A model generated the notes under the pieces. That model was given only the letters and a program-made list of their open reading frames with translations. It searched no databases and was not told the origin of the DNA. From Halorientalis persicus (GTDB lineage: Archaea; Halobacteriota; Halobacteria; Halobacteriales; Haloarculaceae): 64,000 nt of DNA. This document shows, in pieces, positions 35,133-43,834 of the stretch; positions within the stretch are counted from its first letter, which is position 1; every line of letters begins with the position of its first letter. The position numbers and the translations under genes are program-made. The stretch covers positions 62,001 through 126,000 of the forward strand of contig NZ_FOCX01000003.1 in NCBI RefSeq assembly GCF_900110215.1, given 5' to 3'.

Positions 35133-35771
35133 GTGAGCGACGGGACCGACACGCCGCTCGACCCAGCGGCGCTCCCGACGGGGGAGAGTGTGCTGATCGC
35201 TGGACCGGCGATGACTGGCAAGCGCCGGCTGTTGTTCGACCTGGTGGGGGCCAGTCCGGACCGGGCCGCCCTGCTCGTCACGACCAAACGCGGGGCCGAC
35301 CGCTTTCGGGGGAGCTTTCTGACGGGCCGTGATCCCGACGACTGGACCATCCGGTCGGTCGACTGCGTCTCCCGGAACCGGGGATTCACCCAGCACCGGG
35401 ACAGCGACAGCGTGAAGTACGTCACCAGCGCCGGCGACCTCACGGGTGTCGGGATCGCCGCCACGGGCTTTCTGCGGGAGTTCTACCACGCCGACCGCGA
35501 GGCCCGTGTCGGCCTGCACTCGCTGTCGACGATGCTGATGTACGCGGACCTCCGGCGGGTCTACCAGTTCGCCCACGTCATGACCGGGCGCATCGAGTCG
35601 TCGGGCTTCGCCGGCGCGTTCACGCTCGATACGACCGCGCGCAACACCGAGTCACTGGACGTGTTGACCCAGGTGTTCGACGCGCTGGTCGAGGTGCGCG
35701 ACGAGGGGGACGGTCCGGAACTCAAAGTCAGGGGCGGCGACTTCGGCCCCCGGACGTGGACGACGTTCTGA
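35133..35771 (+). CDS. RecA-fold (HTR-like/KaiC-like) protein with altered Walker A
   Basis: A 212-residue protein. Near the N-terminus SVLIAGPAMTGKRRLLFDLV has the Walker A layout GxxxxGK but Arg replaces the following Ser/Thr. Later strands include ALLVTTKRGAD and VGLHSLSTMLMYADLRRVYQ, and GAFTLDTTARN ends the core. The fold matches the short haloarchaeal RecA-like family that also includes 4620-5198. The GTG start fits a TATA box at 35103. It may bind nucleotide and act in signalling or regulation; no direct evidence. Confidence 0.6.
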   Translation: MSDGTDTPLDPAALPTGESVLIAGPAMTGKRRLLFDLVGASPDRAALLVTTKRGADRFRGSFLTGRDPDDWTIRSVDCVSRNRGFTQHRDSDSVKYVTSAGDLTGVGIAATGFLREFYHADREARVGLHSLSTMLMYADLRRVYQFAHVMTGRIESSGFAGAFTLDTTARNTESLDVLTQVFDALVEVRDEGDGPELKVRGGDFGPRTWTTF

Positions 35772-35775
35772 TCGG

Positions 35776-36213
35776 CTACTCCAGGTGTTCGTGTACGAGA
35801 TCGACCAGCGGCGCCTCCGTCCGGTCGAAAGTGAACACGATCCCCGACCACTCCCGGTAGGGGAAGTGTGACACCAGGACGTTGTCGTAGAACCGCATCG
35901 TCGCGTCGAGCGTCCCGAAATCGAACAGCGCGCCCTCCTGTGGTGGATCGCTCAACCCCTTCATGATGAGCGTCTCGGCCCGTTCCTCGCGTTCGGCGGT
36001 CGAGAGCGTCTCGGCCACGTCCTCGCGGAGAAAGAGGACGTCGTAGTCGTCGGCGGTGTACCGGATCGCGGAGCGAAGTGAGGCGTCGGACTCGGCTTGC
36101 AGATCGTCGATGAGGTCGCGAACGTCCTCGTCGACGCCGTCGAGTTCGCCCTCGTCGATCGCCGCCATCTCGTCCGAGGGGGCATCGAGGTCGTCCGGCG
36201 GGGTGTCGGCCAT
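35776..36213 (-). CDS. Haloarchaeal protein of unknown function, 145 residues
   Basis: An acidic protein beginning MADTPPDDLDAPSDEMAAID. After a disordered N-terminal 30 residues there is a helix-strand region with IRYTADDYDVLFLREDVAET and a C-terminal strand-rich part (MRFYDNVLVSHFPYREWSGI), ending LVHEHLE. It is convergent with the RecA-fold gene with a four-base gap. An ATG nine codons upstream is possible, but a TATA-like ctttatg overlaps it, favouring 36213. No family is recognised with confidence. Confidence 0.7.
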   Translation of the reverse strand: MADTPPDDLDAPSDEMAAIDEGELDGVDEDVRDLIDDLQAESDASLRSAIRYTADDYDVLFLREDVAETLSTAEREERAETLIMKGLSDPPQEGALFDFGTLDATMRFYDNVLVSHFPYREWSGIVFTFDRTEAPLVDLVHEHLE

Positions 36214-36344
36214 GCCGCGTACGTGGTCACGCGCGGACATAAAGCACAGGGGACGGTTCAGGGTCGACGGGCCCGGTCGGCCCGACGGGTCGGCGATCGA
36301 CGGAAACCACCGCGTTTGAAGCCCCCGGCCGCGAACGGGGGAGT

Positions 36345-36980
36345 ATGACACTCGTCGCCTTCGACTTCGACGGGACGCTCTCGGACTCCGAGATGACCGT
36401 GCTGCTGGGTGAGCAGTGTGGGGTTGCCGACCAGATGGAGGAGATCACCCAGCGGGCGATGAACGACGAGATCGGCTACGCCGAGAGCCTCCGCAGTCGG
36501 TGTGACCTGCTGGAGGGACTCGCCCAGGATAAGGCCGAAGCCGCCTTCGACCAGGTCGTCCTCCGGGAGGACGCCGCCATGGTCATCGAGAACCTCAACG
36601 AGGCCGGCATTCACACCGCCATCCTGACCGGCGGGTTCGAGCGCGGCGTCGAGCGCGCCCTCGAGAAGGCCGACGTGACCGTCGACTCCATCGTCGCGAA
36701 CCGACTTCCCATCGAGGACGGCGAACTGACGGGTGAGGTCGAGGGCCCGCTCATCGAGGGGACCAAAGACGACGCCCTCGAGGACCTGGCCGGGACGGTC
36801 GGCGTCGACATGGCCGACACCATCGCCGTCGGCGACGGGGCCAACGATATGCCGATGCTGGAAGTCGCGGGCCTGTCGGTCGGGTTCGACCCGAAACCGG
36901 CCGTCGAACCCGCGTGTGACACGATCGTCCTCTCGATGGCCGAACTCCACGGCCTGCTCGAAGCCGAAGGCGTCCTCTAA
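36345..36980 (+). CDS. serB: Phosphoserine phosphatase
   Basis: A 211-residue HAD phosphatase. Motif I is VAFDFDGTLSDSE (nucleophile Asp and acid Asp), motif II AILTGGFERGVERAL (Thr/Gly in place of the usual Ser-Gly) and motif IV AVGDGANDMPML. The cap helices and the sequence LLEGLAQDKAEAAF are SerB-like. It makes serine from phosphoserine, completing the pathway begun by SerA (33350-34951). The two genes are separated by two unrelated genes. Promiscuous activity on other phosphomonoesters cannot be excluded. Confidence 0.87.
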   Translation: MTLVAFDFDGTLSDSEMTVLLGEQCGVADQMEEITQRAMNDEIGYAESLRSRCDLLEGLAQDKAEAAFDQVVLREDAAMVIENLNEAGIHTAILTGGFERGVERALEKADVTVDSIVANRLPIEDGELTGEVEGPLIEGTKDDALEDLAGTVGVDMADTIAVGDGANDMPMLEVAGLSVGFDPKPAVEPACDTIVLSMAELHGLLEAEGVL

Positions 36981-37079
36981 CGGTCGCGCTCGGCGACAAG
37001 CGCCAGGAGCGTCCCGATCTCCGACAAACATCCTTCCCCACCGAACCGCATTTCAATTTACGTCATATTAGCCGGTGGC

Positions 37080-37088
37080 CTTTTATGT
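37080..37088 (+). promoter_or_regulatory. TATA box for the 37112/37118 gene
   Basis: ccttttatgtag gives a T-rich TATA element about 28 bases before the first possible start (TTG 37112) and 34 before the GTG at 37118, consistent with a leaderless or near-leaderless transcript. Confidence 0.45.
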
Positions 37089-37117
37089 AGGCGGCGTATA
37101 CCGCTACTGTCTTGAGT

Positions 37118-37831
37118 GTGAGTCTGTTTCCCACGCGCCAGTGGCTCGACGCATACCGGCATGAGATCAACGAGAGCACCGCCCTGGACGACGTCGGTGT
37201 CGGCTGGGGAGTGGGATCGAACGGTGACGTGCTGATCGTCGTCGAGGACCTGCCGCTTTCGGCGACGCGGCTCGGGGACCTGCCCGACGTGGTGTTCGAC
37301 GGCGTGCCGGAGGCCGTGGAGGAAGATCTCGTAGACGTGACACTCGACGACGCGCCGGAGCTGATGGATCGGACGGTCCGTCAGCACTTCCCGCCGGTGG
37401 CTCAGCGCCTCCTCGATCAACTCGAAACCTGCGTCGTCGACGGGAACATCTACTGTTACATCGGGCTGGAGAACGGCAACTGTCCCGCGGTCGAGATCCT
37501 GCAGGATCCCGGAGAGCGCGAGGTCGGCGCGGTACTCGAAGCGCCCTGGAACGTCTGGCAGGGAATCATCGATGGGCGGCCGGCGACCTCGGCGGTACTG
37601 AGCGGTGACCTGTCCGTCGAGACCGACGGGCCGCTGGGTCCACAGACCCTGACGATACTGCAGTTGCTCGGCGACGTGGCCGCCGACGTGGAGACGACGT
37701 TCCTGTTCGAGCAACCGCGCCGGTCGATGCCCGATCTGGTCCTCGACGAAGCAGTGCGGCAACCGGCCGCCGTCCAGAAGCTAGCTTACCGACAGGCCGC
37801 GTTGACCAGTCGGCTGTTCAGTCTCTTCTAG
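37118..37831 (+). CDS. Haloarchaeal protein with SCP2-like C-terminal region
   Basis: A 237-residue acidic protein. The N-terminal half (LFPTRQWLDAYRHEINEST, VLIVVEDLPLSAT) has no recognised motif. The segment from about 140 to 200, VLEAPWNVWQGIIDGRPATS, then a Gly-Asp-hydrophobic strand and LTILQLLGDVAADVETTFLF, resembles the sterol-carrier-protein 2 fold, which binds lipids or fatty acids. That is inference from pattern. There is no ATG; GTG 37118 and TTG 37112 are the options. A pair of cysteines (CVVDGNIYCYIGLENGNC) is unusual in a haloarchaeal protein. Confidence 0.6.
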   Translation: MSLFPTRQWLDAYRHEINESTALDDVGVGWGVGSNGDVLIVVEDLPLSATRLGDLPDVVFDGVPEAVEEDLVDVTLDDAPELMDRTVRQHFPPVAQRLLDQLETCVVDGNIYCYIGLENGNCPAVEILQDPGEREVGAVLEAPWNVWQGIIDGRPATSAVLSGDLSVETDGPLGPQTLTILQLLGDVAADVETTFLFEQPRRSMPDLVLDEAVRQPAAVQKLAYRQAALTSRLFSLF

Positions 37832-39120
37832 GTCGACTGGGCGATGGCCTGATCGAGGTCGGCTTTGATGTCCTCGACGCCCTCCAGACCCACGGAGAGC
37901 CGGATCAGGTCGTCGGTGACGCCTGCGGCTTCTTTCTCCTCGTCGGTGAGTTGCTGGTGGGTCGTGCTGGCGGGATGGATGATGAGCGTCTTGGCGTCGC
38001 CGACGTTGGCCAGCAGGCTGGCGACCTCGGTGGACTCGACGGTGCCGCGAGCGGCATCGTAGCCGTCTTCCAGTCCGAACGTGATCATGCCGCCGTACCC
38101 CCCGTCGAGGTACTCGCTGGCGTTGTCGTGGGTCTCGTGATCCTCGAGTCCGGGGTAGGTAACCCACGAGACCTCGGGGTGGTCCTGGAGGAACTCCGCG
38201 ACGGCCATCGCGTTCTCACAGTGGGCGCTCATGCGCTGGGGGAGCGTCTCGACGCCCTGGAGGGTCTGCCAGGCGTCGAAGGGTGACTGCTGGTTGCCCA
38301 GGTCACGCAGCCCGCGGGCGATCGCGGTGTAAGTGAACGCCTGCTCGCCCATCGCCTCGGCGAAGTTGACGCCGTGGTAGGCGGGGTTGTCCTTGGCGAT
38401 CTCGGGGTAGTCCTCGGCGTGGGCGCTCCAGTCGAAGTTCCCCCCGTCGACGACGACGCCGCCGACGGTCGTGCCGTGGCCGTGGATCCACTTGGTGGTG
38501 GAGTTCCAGACGAGGTTCGCGCCGTGCTCGATGGGATTGCACAGGTACGGTGTCGCGAAGGTGTTGTCCATGAACAGCGGGATGCCGTGATCGTCGGCGA
38601 TGTCGGCCAGGCGATCGATGTCCGGCGTCACCAGCGCCGGGTTGCCGATGGTCTCGCAGTGGATGTACTTCGTGTTCTCGTCGATGGCTTCCTCGTAGGC
38701 CTCGTAGTCGAGGGTGTCGACGAAGCGAGCCTCGACGCCCTGCCGGGGGAGCGTGTGGGTGTAGTAGGTGTAGGTCCCCCCATAGAGCGAGGAGGCGGTG
38801 ACGATGTTGTCGCCGGCGTCGGCCAGCACGAAGTCGGTGAGGTTCAGCGCCGCCATCCCCGAGGACGTGGCGACCGCGCCGACGCCGCCCTCCAGCGCCG
38901 CGATACGCTCCTGCAGGGTCTCGACGGTCGGGTTCATCAGCCGCGAGTAGATGTAGCCCGGTTTCGCCAGCGCGAACTGGTCGGCGGCGTCCTCGGCGTC
39001 CTCGAACACGTAACTCGTGGTCTGGTAGATCGGCGGTGCGCGCGCCCCCGTGGCCGGGTCGGGGTCTTCCTGGCCGACGTGGAGCGACTGCGTCTCGATC
39101 TGATCGTCGTCTTCTGTCAT
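37828..39120 (-). CDS. O-acetylhomoserine sulfhydrylase-type PLP enzyme (paralogue 1)
   Basis: A 430-residue Cys/Met-metabolism PLP enzyme (MetY group, class I fold). Signature parts are [57 protein letters not shown] and the PLP lysine in [20 protein letters not shown]. It probably makes homocysteine (or methionine or cysteine) from an O-acylated homoserine and sulfide or a thiol. A close paralogue lies at 41643-42935 beside metX. Having two suggests different sulfur donors. It starts [20 protein letters not shown]. Confidence 0.88.
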   Translation of the reverse strand: MTEDDDQIETQSLHVGQEDPDPATGARAPPIYQTTSYVFEDAEDAADQFALAKPGYIYSRLMNPTVETLQERIAALEGGVGAVATSSGMAALNLTDFVLADAGDNIVTASSLYGGTYTYYTHTLPRQGVEARFVDTLDYEAYEEAIDENTKYIHCETIGNPALVTPDIDRLADIADDHGIPLFMDNTFATPYLCNPIEHGANLVWNSTTKWIHGHGTTVGGVVVDGGNFDWSAHAEDYPEIAKDNPAYHGVNFAEAMGEQAFTYTAIARGLRDLGNQQSPFDAWQTLQGVETLPQRMSAHCENAMAVAEFLQDHPEVSWVTYPGLEDHETHDNASEYLDGGYGGMITFGLEDGYDAARGTVESTEVASLLANVGDAKTLIIHPASTTHQQLTDEEKEAAGVTDDLIRLSVGLEGVEDIKADLDQAIAQST

Positions 39121-39254
39121 GGCTGAGGGAGGGGTTCTCACGCCCCGGAGAAATAGCTGTCCACTCGGGGGGACAGCGGCCGAATACGTTCGCAACAGGG
39201 CCCGGAGCCCTCGTGTGGACAGGTTCATATTCACCCACCGAGACGTGCGTGGTG

Positions 39255-39515
39255 ATGAGTGGTCGCGTCGGTCGAACCGGAAGTGTCGTACTCGAACGAC
39301 TCAGCGACAATCCACTCGCAGTCGCCGGGTTCGTCGCCGCTCTCGGAGCCGCCGTGATCGTCCTCGCGGCGGCCAGCGAACGGAGCGGCGCGGCGCTGAC
39401 CGACCCCGCGCAGGCGGCGATGGTACTCGCTGCCGTGCCGGACGTGGCGATCGCGCAACCGGCCTACGTCGCGGCGTTTCTGGTTGGCGTGGCCGCGACC
39501 GTCTACGCGCGGTGA
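39255..39515 (+). CDS. Small two-span membrane protein, 86 residues
   Basis: MSGRVGRTGSVVLERLSDNP is followed by two hydrophobic helices (AGFVAALGAAVIVLAAA and AQPAYVAAFLVGVAATVY) with a short polar loop, ending AR. A longer open frame upstream runs antisense to the MetY gene and is spurious. The gene precedes the mntA-hepT pair on the same strand with a 63-base gap. The function is unknown. Confidence 0.55.
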   Translation: MSGRVGRTGSVVLERLSDNPLAVAGFVAALGAAVIVLAAASERSGAALTDPAQAAMVLAAVPDVAIAQPAYVAAFLVGVAATVYAR

Positions 39516-39578
39516 GTGGGGGCCGAGAGTATCCGGCCGAACAAGATTAAGTGCCGGGGCGCGCTATCTACGGACAGG

Positions 39579-39992
39579 ATGCGGGAGCCGTCGAAACCGG
39601 TCACGGACGCCATCGAAACGGCACTCGAAGAGGCTCCCGTGACGCTCGGTGTCCTCTACGGTTCTCACGCCAGAGGGGAGGCCAGCGAGCGAAGCGACGT
39701 GGACCTCGCCGTCGCGTTCGCGGACGGACTCTCCTCGGCCGAGAGAACCCGCGCTCGACTCGAAGTGATCGAACGACTGAGCGCGGCGCTGGGCACCGAC
39801 GACGTGGACGTGACACCGCTCGCTACGGCACCGCCGGAACTCCGACGGGAAATCTGTGCCGACGGCGTCGTCCTCGTCGGCCCCGCGGCGGATTTCGAGA
39901 GGTACTGTGACGACGCTTCGAGAGAGGATTCACACACGGACCGTCTCGCCGAATTCGAGGACCTCCTCACCGAAATCGAGCGGGTCGTCTGA
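39579..39992 (+). CDS. mntA: MntA-type minimal nucleotidyltransferase antitoxin
   Basis: A 137-residue protein with the catalytic signature of MNT nucleotidyltransferases: LYGSHARGEASERSDVDLAV, exactly GS-x10-D-x-D. In type VII toxin-antitoxin systems MntA inactivates its HEPN partner by transferring AMP to a tyrosine. The HEPN gene begins three bases after this stop, on the same strand. The start ATG gives MREPSKPVTDAIETALEEAP; a GTG 21 codons upstream overlaps the previous gene. Confidence 0.88.
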   Translation: MREPSKPVTDAIETALEEAPVTLGVLYGSHARGEASERSDVDLAVAFADGLSSAERTRARLEVIERLSAALGTDDVDVTPLATAPPELRREICADGVVLVGPAADFERYCDDASREDSHTDRLAEFEDLLTEIERVV

Positions 39993-39994
39993 GC

Positions 39995-40426
39995 ATGGAC
40001 GAGCGAACCGAGCGGCGGATTCTCGACAAGGCACGGTACGTCCGCGACGCCGTGACGGTCCTGGCCGAAAAACGGGACGGCCTCTCCTTCGAGGAGTACC
40101 GGGAGAGTCGTGAACAGCGTGACGTGGTCGAGCGGGAGTTCGAAACCGCAATCGAAGCCTGTATCGACATCGGTGAACTGTTGCTCAAAGCCACGGAGAC
40201 AGGCGTGCCGGAGACGAACGCCGCGGTGTTCCGAGCCCTCGGACGCGAGGGCGTTCTCTCCGACGAACTGGCGACCCGGATGGCCCAGGCTGCCGGATTC
40301 CGGAACGTCCTCTCACACCAGTACGGCGACGAAATCGACGACAGAGACGTGTACAACTTCCTCCAGCACGACTTGCCGCTCTTCCGGTCGTATCTCCAGG
40401 CGGTCAGAGCGGTGCTCAAACGGTAG
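39995..40426 (+). CDS. hepT: HepT-type HEPN toxin (RNase)
   Basis: A 143-residue all-helical HEPN-domain (DUF86) protein. The RNase and AMPylation motif R-x4-H-x-Y is intact in FRNVLSHQYGDEI, about residues 103-115. The HEPN histidine and arginine form the RNA-cleaving site; the tyrosine is the residue modified by MntA in characterised pairs. It is separated by two bases from mntA. The stop converges on metX with a nine-base gap. All key residues are present, so the system looks functional. Confidence 0.88.
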   Translation: MDERTERRILDKARYVRDAVTVLAEKRDGLSFEEYRESREQRDVVEREFETAIEACIDIGELLLKATETGVPETNAAVFRALGREGVLSDELATRMAQAAGFRNVLSHQYGDEIDDRDVYNFLQHDLPLFRSYLQAVRAVLKR

Positions 40427-40435
40427 TGAACTGGA

Positions 40436-41641
40436 TCAGGAGAACAGACTCGTGTGGACGGGCGCGAACTGACTCTCGTCCTCGTCGTCCTCGGCGGTGT
40501 CGGTGATCGCCGTCCCGTCGATGCCCTCGCCGAGGAAGTCCGACAGGGGCGGGCCGACCTTCTCCGGTTCGACCAGGAAGGCGTCGTGGCCGTGGTCGGA
40601 CTCGATGACGTGGTGGGCGACCGGGGTGTCGAGGTCGCGGAAGGACTCGGCGACCTGTTCGGACTGTTCGGTCGTGAAGTGCCAGTCGCCGGTGAACGAT
40701 ATCAGCAGGGCCTCGCCCTCGAAGGCGCTGAGGGCGTCGGCGTCGTCCTCGAAGCCCGCGGCGAGGTCGTAGTTGTCCATCGACCGGGTGAGATAGAGGT
40801 AGGCGTTGGCGTCGAACCGCTCGACGAACTTCTCGGCCTGGTAGTCGAGGTACGACTCCACGTCCCGGTAGGGGAAGAACGTGCCCGCGGGGTCGACGGG
40901 GAAGGTCCGCATGGCGTCCCGCCCCGCCGCACGGCGGCCGAACTTCTGTTCCATGGAGGCCTTCGAGAGGTACATGATGTGCCCGATCTGGCGGGCCAGC
41001 GCCAGGCCCTCGGTCGGTTCGTCGTCGGTGCCGTAGTAGTCGCCGCCCTGCCAGGCGTCGTCGGTGGTGATCGCCCGGCGGGCGACGGCGTCCAGCGCGA
41101 GACACTGCGGGTCGAGGCGGGCGGCGGCGGCGATGGACACCACGCGCTCGACGTGGTCGGGGTGGCGTTTCGCCCAGTCCAGGGCGTTCATGCCGCCGAC
41201 GCTGCCGCCGACGACCGCGTGGAGGTGTGGGATCCCGAGCTCGTCCAGCAGGCGGCGCTGGGCCTCGGTCCAGTCGCCGACCGTAACGGCGGGGAAGTCC
41301 GTGCCGTAGGGTTCGCCGGTCTCGGGGTTCTCGCTGGCCGGGCCGGTGGAGCCGTAGCAGGACCCGGGGACGTTGGCACAGACGACGTAGTACTCGGTGG
41401 TGTCGATGGCCTTCCCCGGGCCGACGATGTCGTCCCACCAGGCGCGGGCCTGGCCGCTGGTGTCTTTGCCCGTCCGGTGGCCGGCGACGTGTGAACTGCC
41501 GGTCAGGGCGTGACAGACCAGCACCGCGTTCTCGCCGGTGAACTCGCCGTAGGCCTCGTAGGCGATCTCCAGGTCGGGGATCGACTCCCCGCACTCGAAC
41601 TCGAACTCGCCGACCGAGACCGTGTCGCGTTCGACCTCCAT
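40436..41641 (-). CDS. metX: Homoserine O-acetyltransferase
   Basis: A 401-residue alpha/beta-hydrolase-fold acyltransferase. The nucleophile elbow is [19 protein letters not shown], the oxyanion region is [16 protein letters not shown], and the catalytic histidine is in [19 protein letters not shown]. It makes O-acetyl-homoserine (some members make the succinyl ester). It follows metY with a one-base gap, so the pair is an operon: metY first, metX second. The C-terminal 20 residues are an acidic extension. Confidence 0.93.
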   Translation of the reverse strand: MEVERDTVSVGEFEFECGESIPDLEIAYEAYGEFTGENAVLVCHALTGSSHVAGHRTGKDTSGQARAWWDDIVGPGKAIDTTEYYVVCANVPGSCYGSTGPASENPETGEPYGTDFPAVTVGDWTEAQRRLLDELGIPHLHAVVGGSVGGMNALDWAKRHPDHVERVVSIAAAARLDPQCLALDAVARRAITTDDAWQGGDYYGTDDEPTEGLALARQIGHIMYLSKASMEQKFGRRAAGRDAMRTFPVDPAGTFFPYRDVESYLDYQAEKFVERFDANAYLYLTRSMDNYDLAAGFEDDADALSAFEGEALLISFTGDWHFTTEQSEQVAESFRDLDTPVAHHVIESDHGHDAFLVEPEKVGPPLSDFLGEGIDGTAITDTAEDDEDESQFAPVHTSLFS

Positions 41642-41642
41642 G

Positions 41643-42935
41643 TTATGTCGCCGTCCCGATAGCTTGGTCGAGGTCGGCCTTGATATCTTCGACGTCCTCG
41701 ATACCGACCGACAGTCGCAGGAGGTCGGGCGTGACGCCGCTTTTGCGCTGTTCGTCCTCTGTCAACTGCGCGTGGGTGGTGCTGGCGGGGTGGACGACGA
41801 GCGTCTTGGCGTCCCCGACGTTGGCGAGGAACTGGCCGAGTTCGACGGCCTCGCACACGTCGCGACCGGCCTCGTAGCCGTCCTCCAGCCCGAAGGCGAT
41901 CATGCCGCCGTAGCCGCCGTCGAGGTACTTCGAGGCGTTGTCGTGGGTCTCGTGGCTCTCCAGGCCCGGGTAGGTGACCCACGAGACCTCCGGGTGGTCG
42001 ACGAGGTGCTCCGCGACGGCCATCGCGTTCTCGCAGTGGCGCTCCATCCGGACGGCGAGGGTCTCCGAGCCCTGGAGCGTCTGCCAGGCGTCGAAGGGCT
42101 TCTGCCCGTCGCCGAGCACGCGGAGGGCGCGATAGCGGGCGGCGGCGGCGAAGGCGCGGTCGCCGAAGTGCTCGCTAAACGTCGTCCCGTCGAACGCGGG
42201 GTTCGGTCCGCCGAGCTCGGGGTACTTCTCGGGGAACTCACCCCACGGGAACGAGCCACCGTCGACGAGGACGCCGCCGACGGTCGTGCCCGACCCGTGG
42301 ATCCATTTCGTCGTCGACTCCCAGACGATGTCCGCGCCGTGGTCGAGCGGATTACAGAGCGCGGGCGTCCCGAAGGTGTTGTCGACGAACAGCGGCACGT
42401 CGTTGGCCTCACAGACCGCAGCCAGTTCGTCGAAATCCGGCGTGACGAGGGCGGGGTTGCCGATGGTCTCACAGTGGACGTAGGCGGTCGACTCGTCGAT
42501 GGCGTCGTCGTAGGCCGCGTAGTTCAGCGTGTCGACGAAGCGGGCCTCGACGCCGCGCCGGCGGGCGTTGTGCGAGAGGTAGGTGTGGGTCCCGCCGTAG
42601 ATAGAGGAGGCCGAGACCACGTTGTCGCCGGCCCCGGCCAGCACCGACGTGGCGGCGTCCAGCGCCGCCATCCCGGCACCGGTGGCGACGGCGTCGGCCC
42701 CGTTCTCCAGCGACGCGAGGCGCTCCTCCAGCATCTGGACCGTCGGATTGTGAAACCGCGAGTAGATGTTGCCCTCGCCCTCCAGCGCGAACAGGTCCGC
42801 CGCGTGGTCCGCGTCCTCGAAGACGTAGGACGTAGTCTGATAGATCGGCGGCGCGCGTGCCCCCGTCGCCGGATCGGGCTCCTCCTGCCCGGCGTGGACA
42901 CAGCGCGTCCCGAACCGTCGCGTGTCGTTGGTCAT
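41643..42935 (-). CDS. metY: O-acetylhomoserine aminocarboxypropyltransferase
   Basis: A 430-residue PLP enzyme. Motifs include [59 protein letters not shown] and the PLP lysine in [20 protein letters not shown]. The operon with metX shows the route is homoserine to O-acetylhomoserine to homocysteine. It is about 430 residues, as usual for MetY, and highly similar to the paralogue at 37828-39120, with the largest differences in the N-terminal 90 residues. ATG 42935 is used; a GTG three codons earlier is the alternative. Confidence 0.92.
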   Translation of the reverse strand: MTNDTRRFGTRCVHAGQEEPDPATGARAPPIYQTTSYVFEDADHAADLFALEGEGNIYSRFHNPTVQMLEERLASLENGADAVATGAGMAALDAATSVLAGAGDNVVSASSIYGGTHTYLSHNARRRGVEARFVDTLNYAAYDDAIDESTAYVHCETIGNPALVTPDFDELAAVCEANDVPLFVDNTFGTPALCNPLDHGADIVWESTTKWIHGSGTTVGGVLVDGGSFPWGEFPEKYPELGGPNPAFDGTTFSEHFGDRAFAAAARYRALRVLGDGQKPFDAWQTLQGSETLAVRMERHCENAMAVAEHLVDHPEVSWVTYPGLESHETHDNASKYLDGGYGGMIAFGLEDGYEAGRDVCEAVELGQFLANVGDAKTLVVHPASTTHAQLTEDEQRKSGVTPDLLRLSVGIEDVEDIKADLDQAIGTAT

Positions 42936-43063
42936 GTACCACACTCATATATCCCAAGCCATCTATAACCGAGAGTTACGGCAATATTTCTGTGAGTGTT
43001 CGTGTCACACACACACACCAGTGTGCGGCCGTAAGCTCGGGAGCGGCGCGCGGAGAAGGATCG

Positions 43064-43438
43064 TCAGGCGTCCGCGTCGTTCGTCGGTGTGGTGGTCCCA
43101 GTCGGGGTGGCGGTCACGTTGTCGGTCGGCGTGGTCGGGGTCGCCGATCCGTTCGGTGCGGGCTCGTTCCCGCAGGGGTCTTCTTCGGCAATCTCGTCGA
43201 TGGCCAGTTCGGCCAGTTTCCGGCCGGTGAGGACGAAGCCGTCGTCTTCGCTCACGTTCTTCCGGGACTCCTCGTAGTCCGAGGCGTTCGTCCGGTTCTG
43301 GAGACGCTCTTTCGAGATGTTCTCGGTCTTGTTCACGGACTCACACTGGCTCGAACCGACCGCACCGGACGCCACCGCGATTCCAGTACCGGCGACGATC
43401 GCGAGCACCACCATCAGGAGTGTACGTTTTCGGACCAT
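43064..43438 (-). CDS. Exported haloarchaeal protein with Thr/Pro-rich tail
   Basis: A 124-residue protein. A signal-type N-terminus (MVRKRTLLMVVLAIVAGTGI, basic then hydrophobic) is followed by SSQCESVNKTENISKERLQN and several N-x-S/T sites that could be N-glycosylated. The last 30 residues are Thr/Pro/Asn-rich (TPTTPTDNVTATPTGTT), as in cell-surface linkers. Two cysteines (residues about 32 and 89) could form a disulfide. The frame continues far upstream antisense to the aminotransferase, which is an artefact; ATG 43438 is chosen for the signal peptide. Confidence 0.72.
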   Translation of the reverse strand: MVRKRTLLMVVLAIVAGTGIAVASGAVGSSQCESVNKTENISKERLQNRTNASDYEESRKNVSEDDGFVLTGRKLAELAIDEIAEEDPCGNEPAPNGSATPTTPTDNVTATPTGTTTPTNDADA

Positions 43439-43834
43439 CGGTGTCGGGGACCTCCGCGGGGGGAGTCGTCTAGTTTCTATTCCTGCATTTCCTATTTGGA
43501 ATTTACGATCCCACAGAACGAGGGTCGCCGCGGTCGAAGGGTCGCGCGCGACACGAGAAGAGTGATTTCGGGCCAGGAGGTGTATCAGTGCAGTCGCGAT
43601 GTCCGCCGAGTTACCTGTCGACACCGGTGACGATCCCCGCCTGCACACCGACCACGTCCGCCACCTGCCGCCTCGGCGCGGCGATCGCCGCTGCGACCGG
43701 CCTCCAACTGGGGGCCGACGACCCGGTGACCCACGGGACGACGCCGGCCGATCCTCCCGAGCGGCCGGTGAGCGCGCCGGTATCAAAACTACCATGGCCC
43801 CCGGCCGAGGAGTAGGGGGTATCAGGTGGTTTCG
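43439..43834. other. Intergenic region without a convincing gene
   Basis: A 396-base stretch between the exported protein and the class V aminotransferase. The left 50 bases (tctagtttctattcctgcat) are A/T-rich and contain the minus-strand promoter. Two overlapping frames (43588-43815 and 43599-43838) read in different phases; one starts MSAELPVDTGDDPRLHTDHV, which looks haloarchaeal, but both become Arg/Pro-rich and neither is supported by composition. It could be a decayed gene with a frameshift. Confidence 0.4.
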
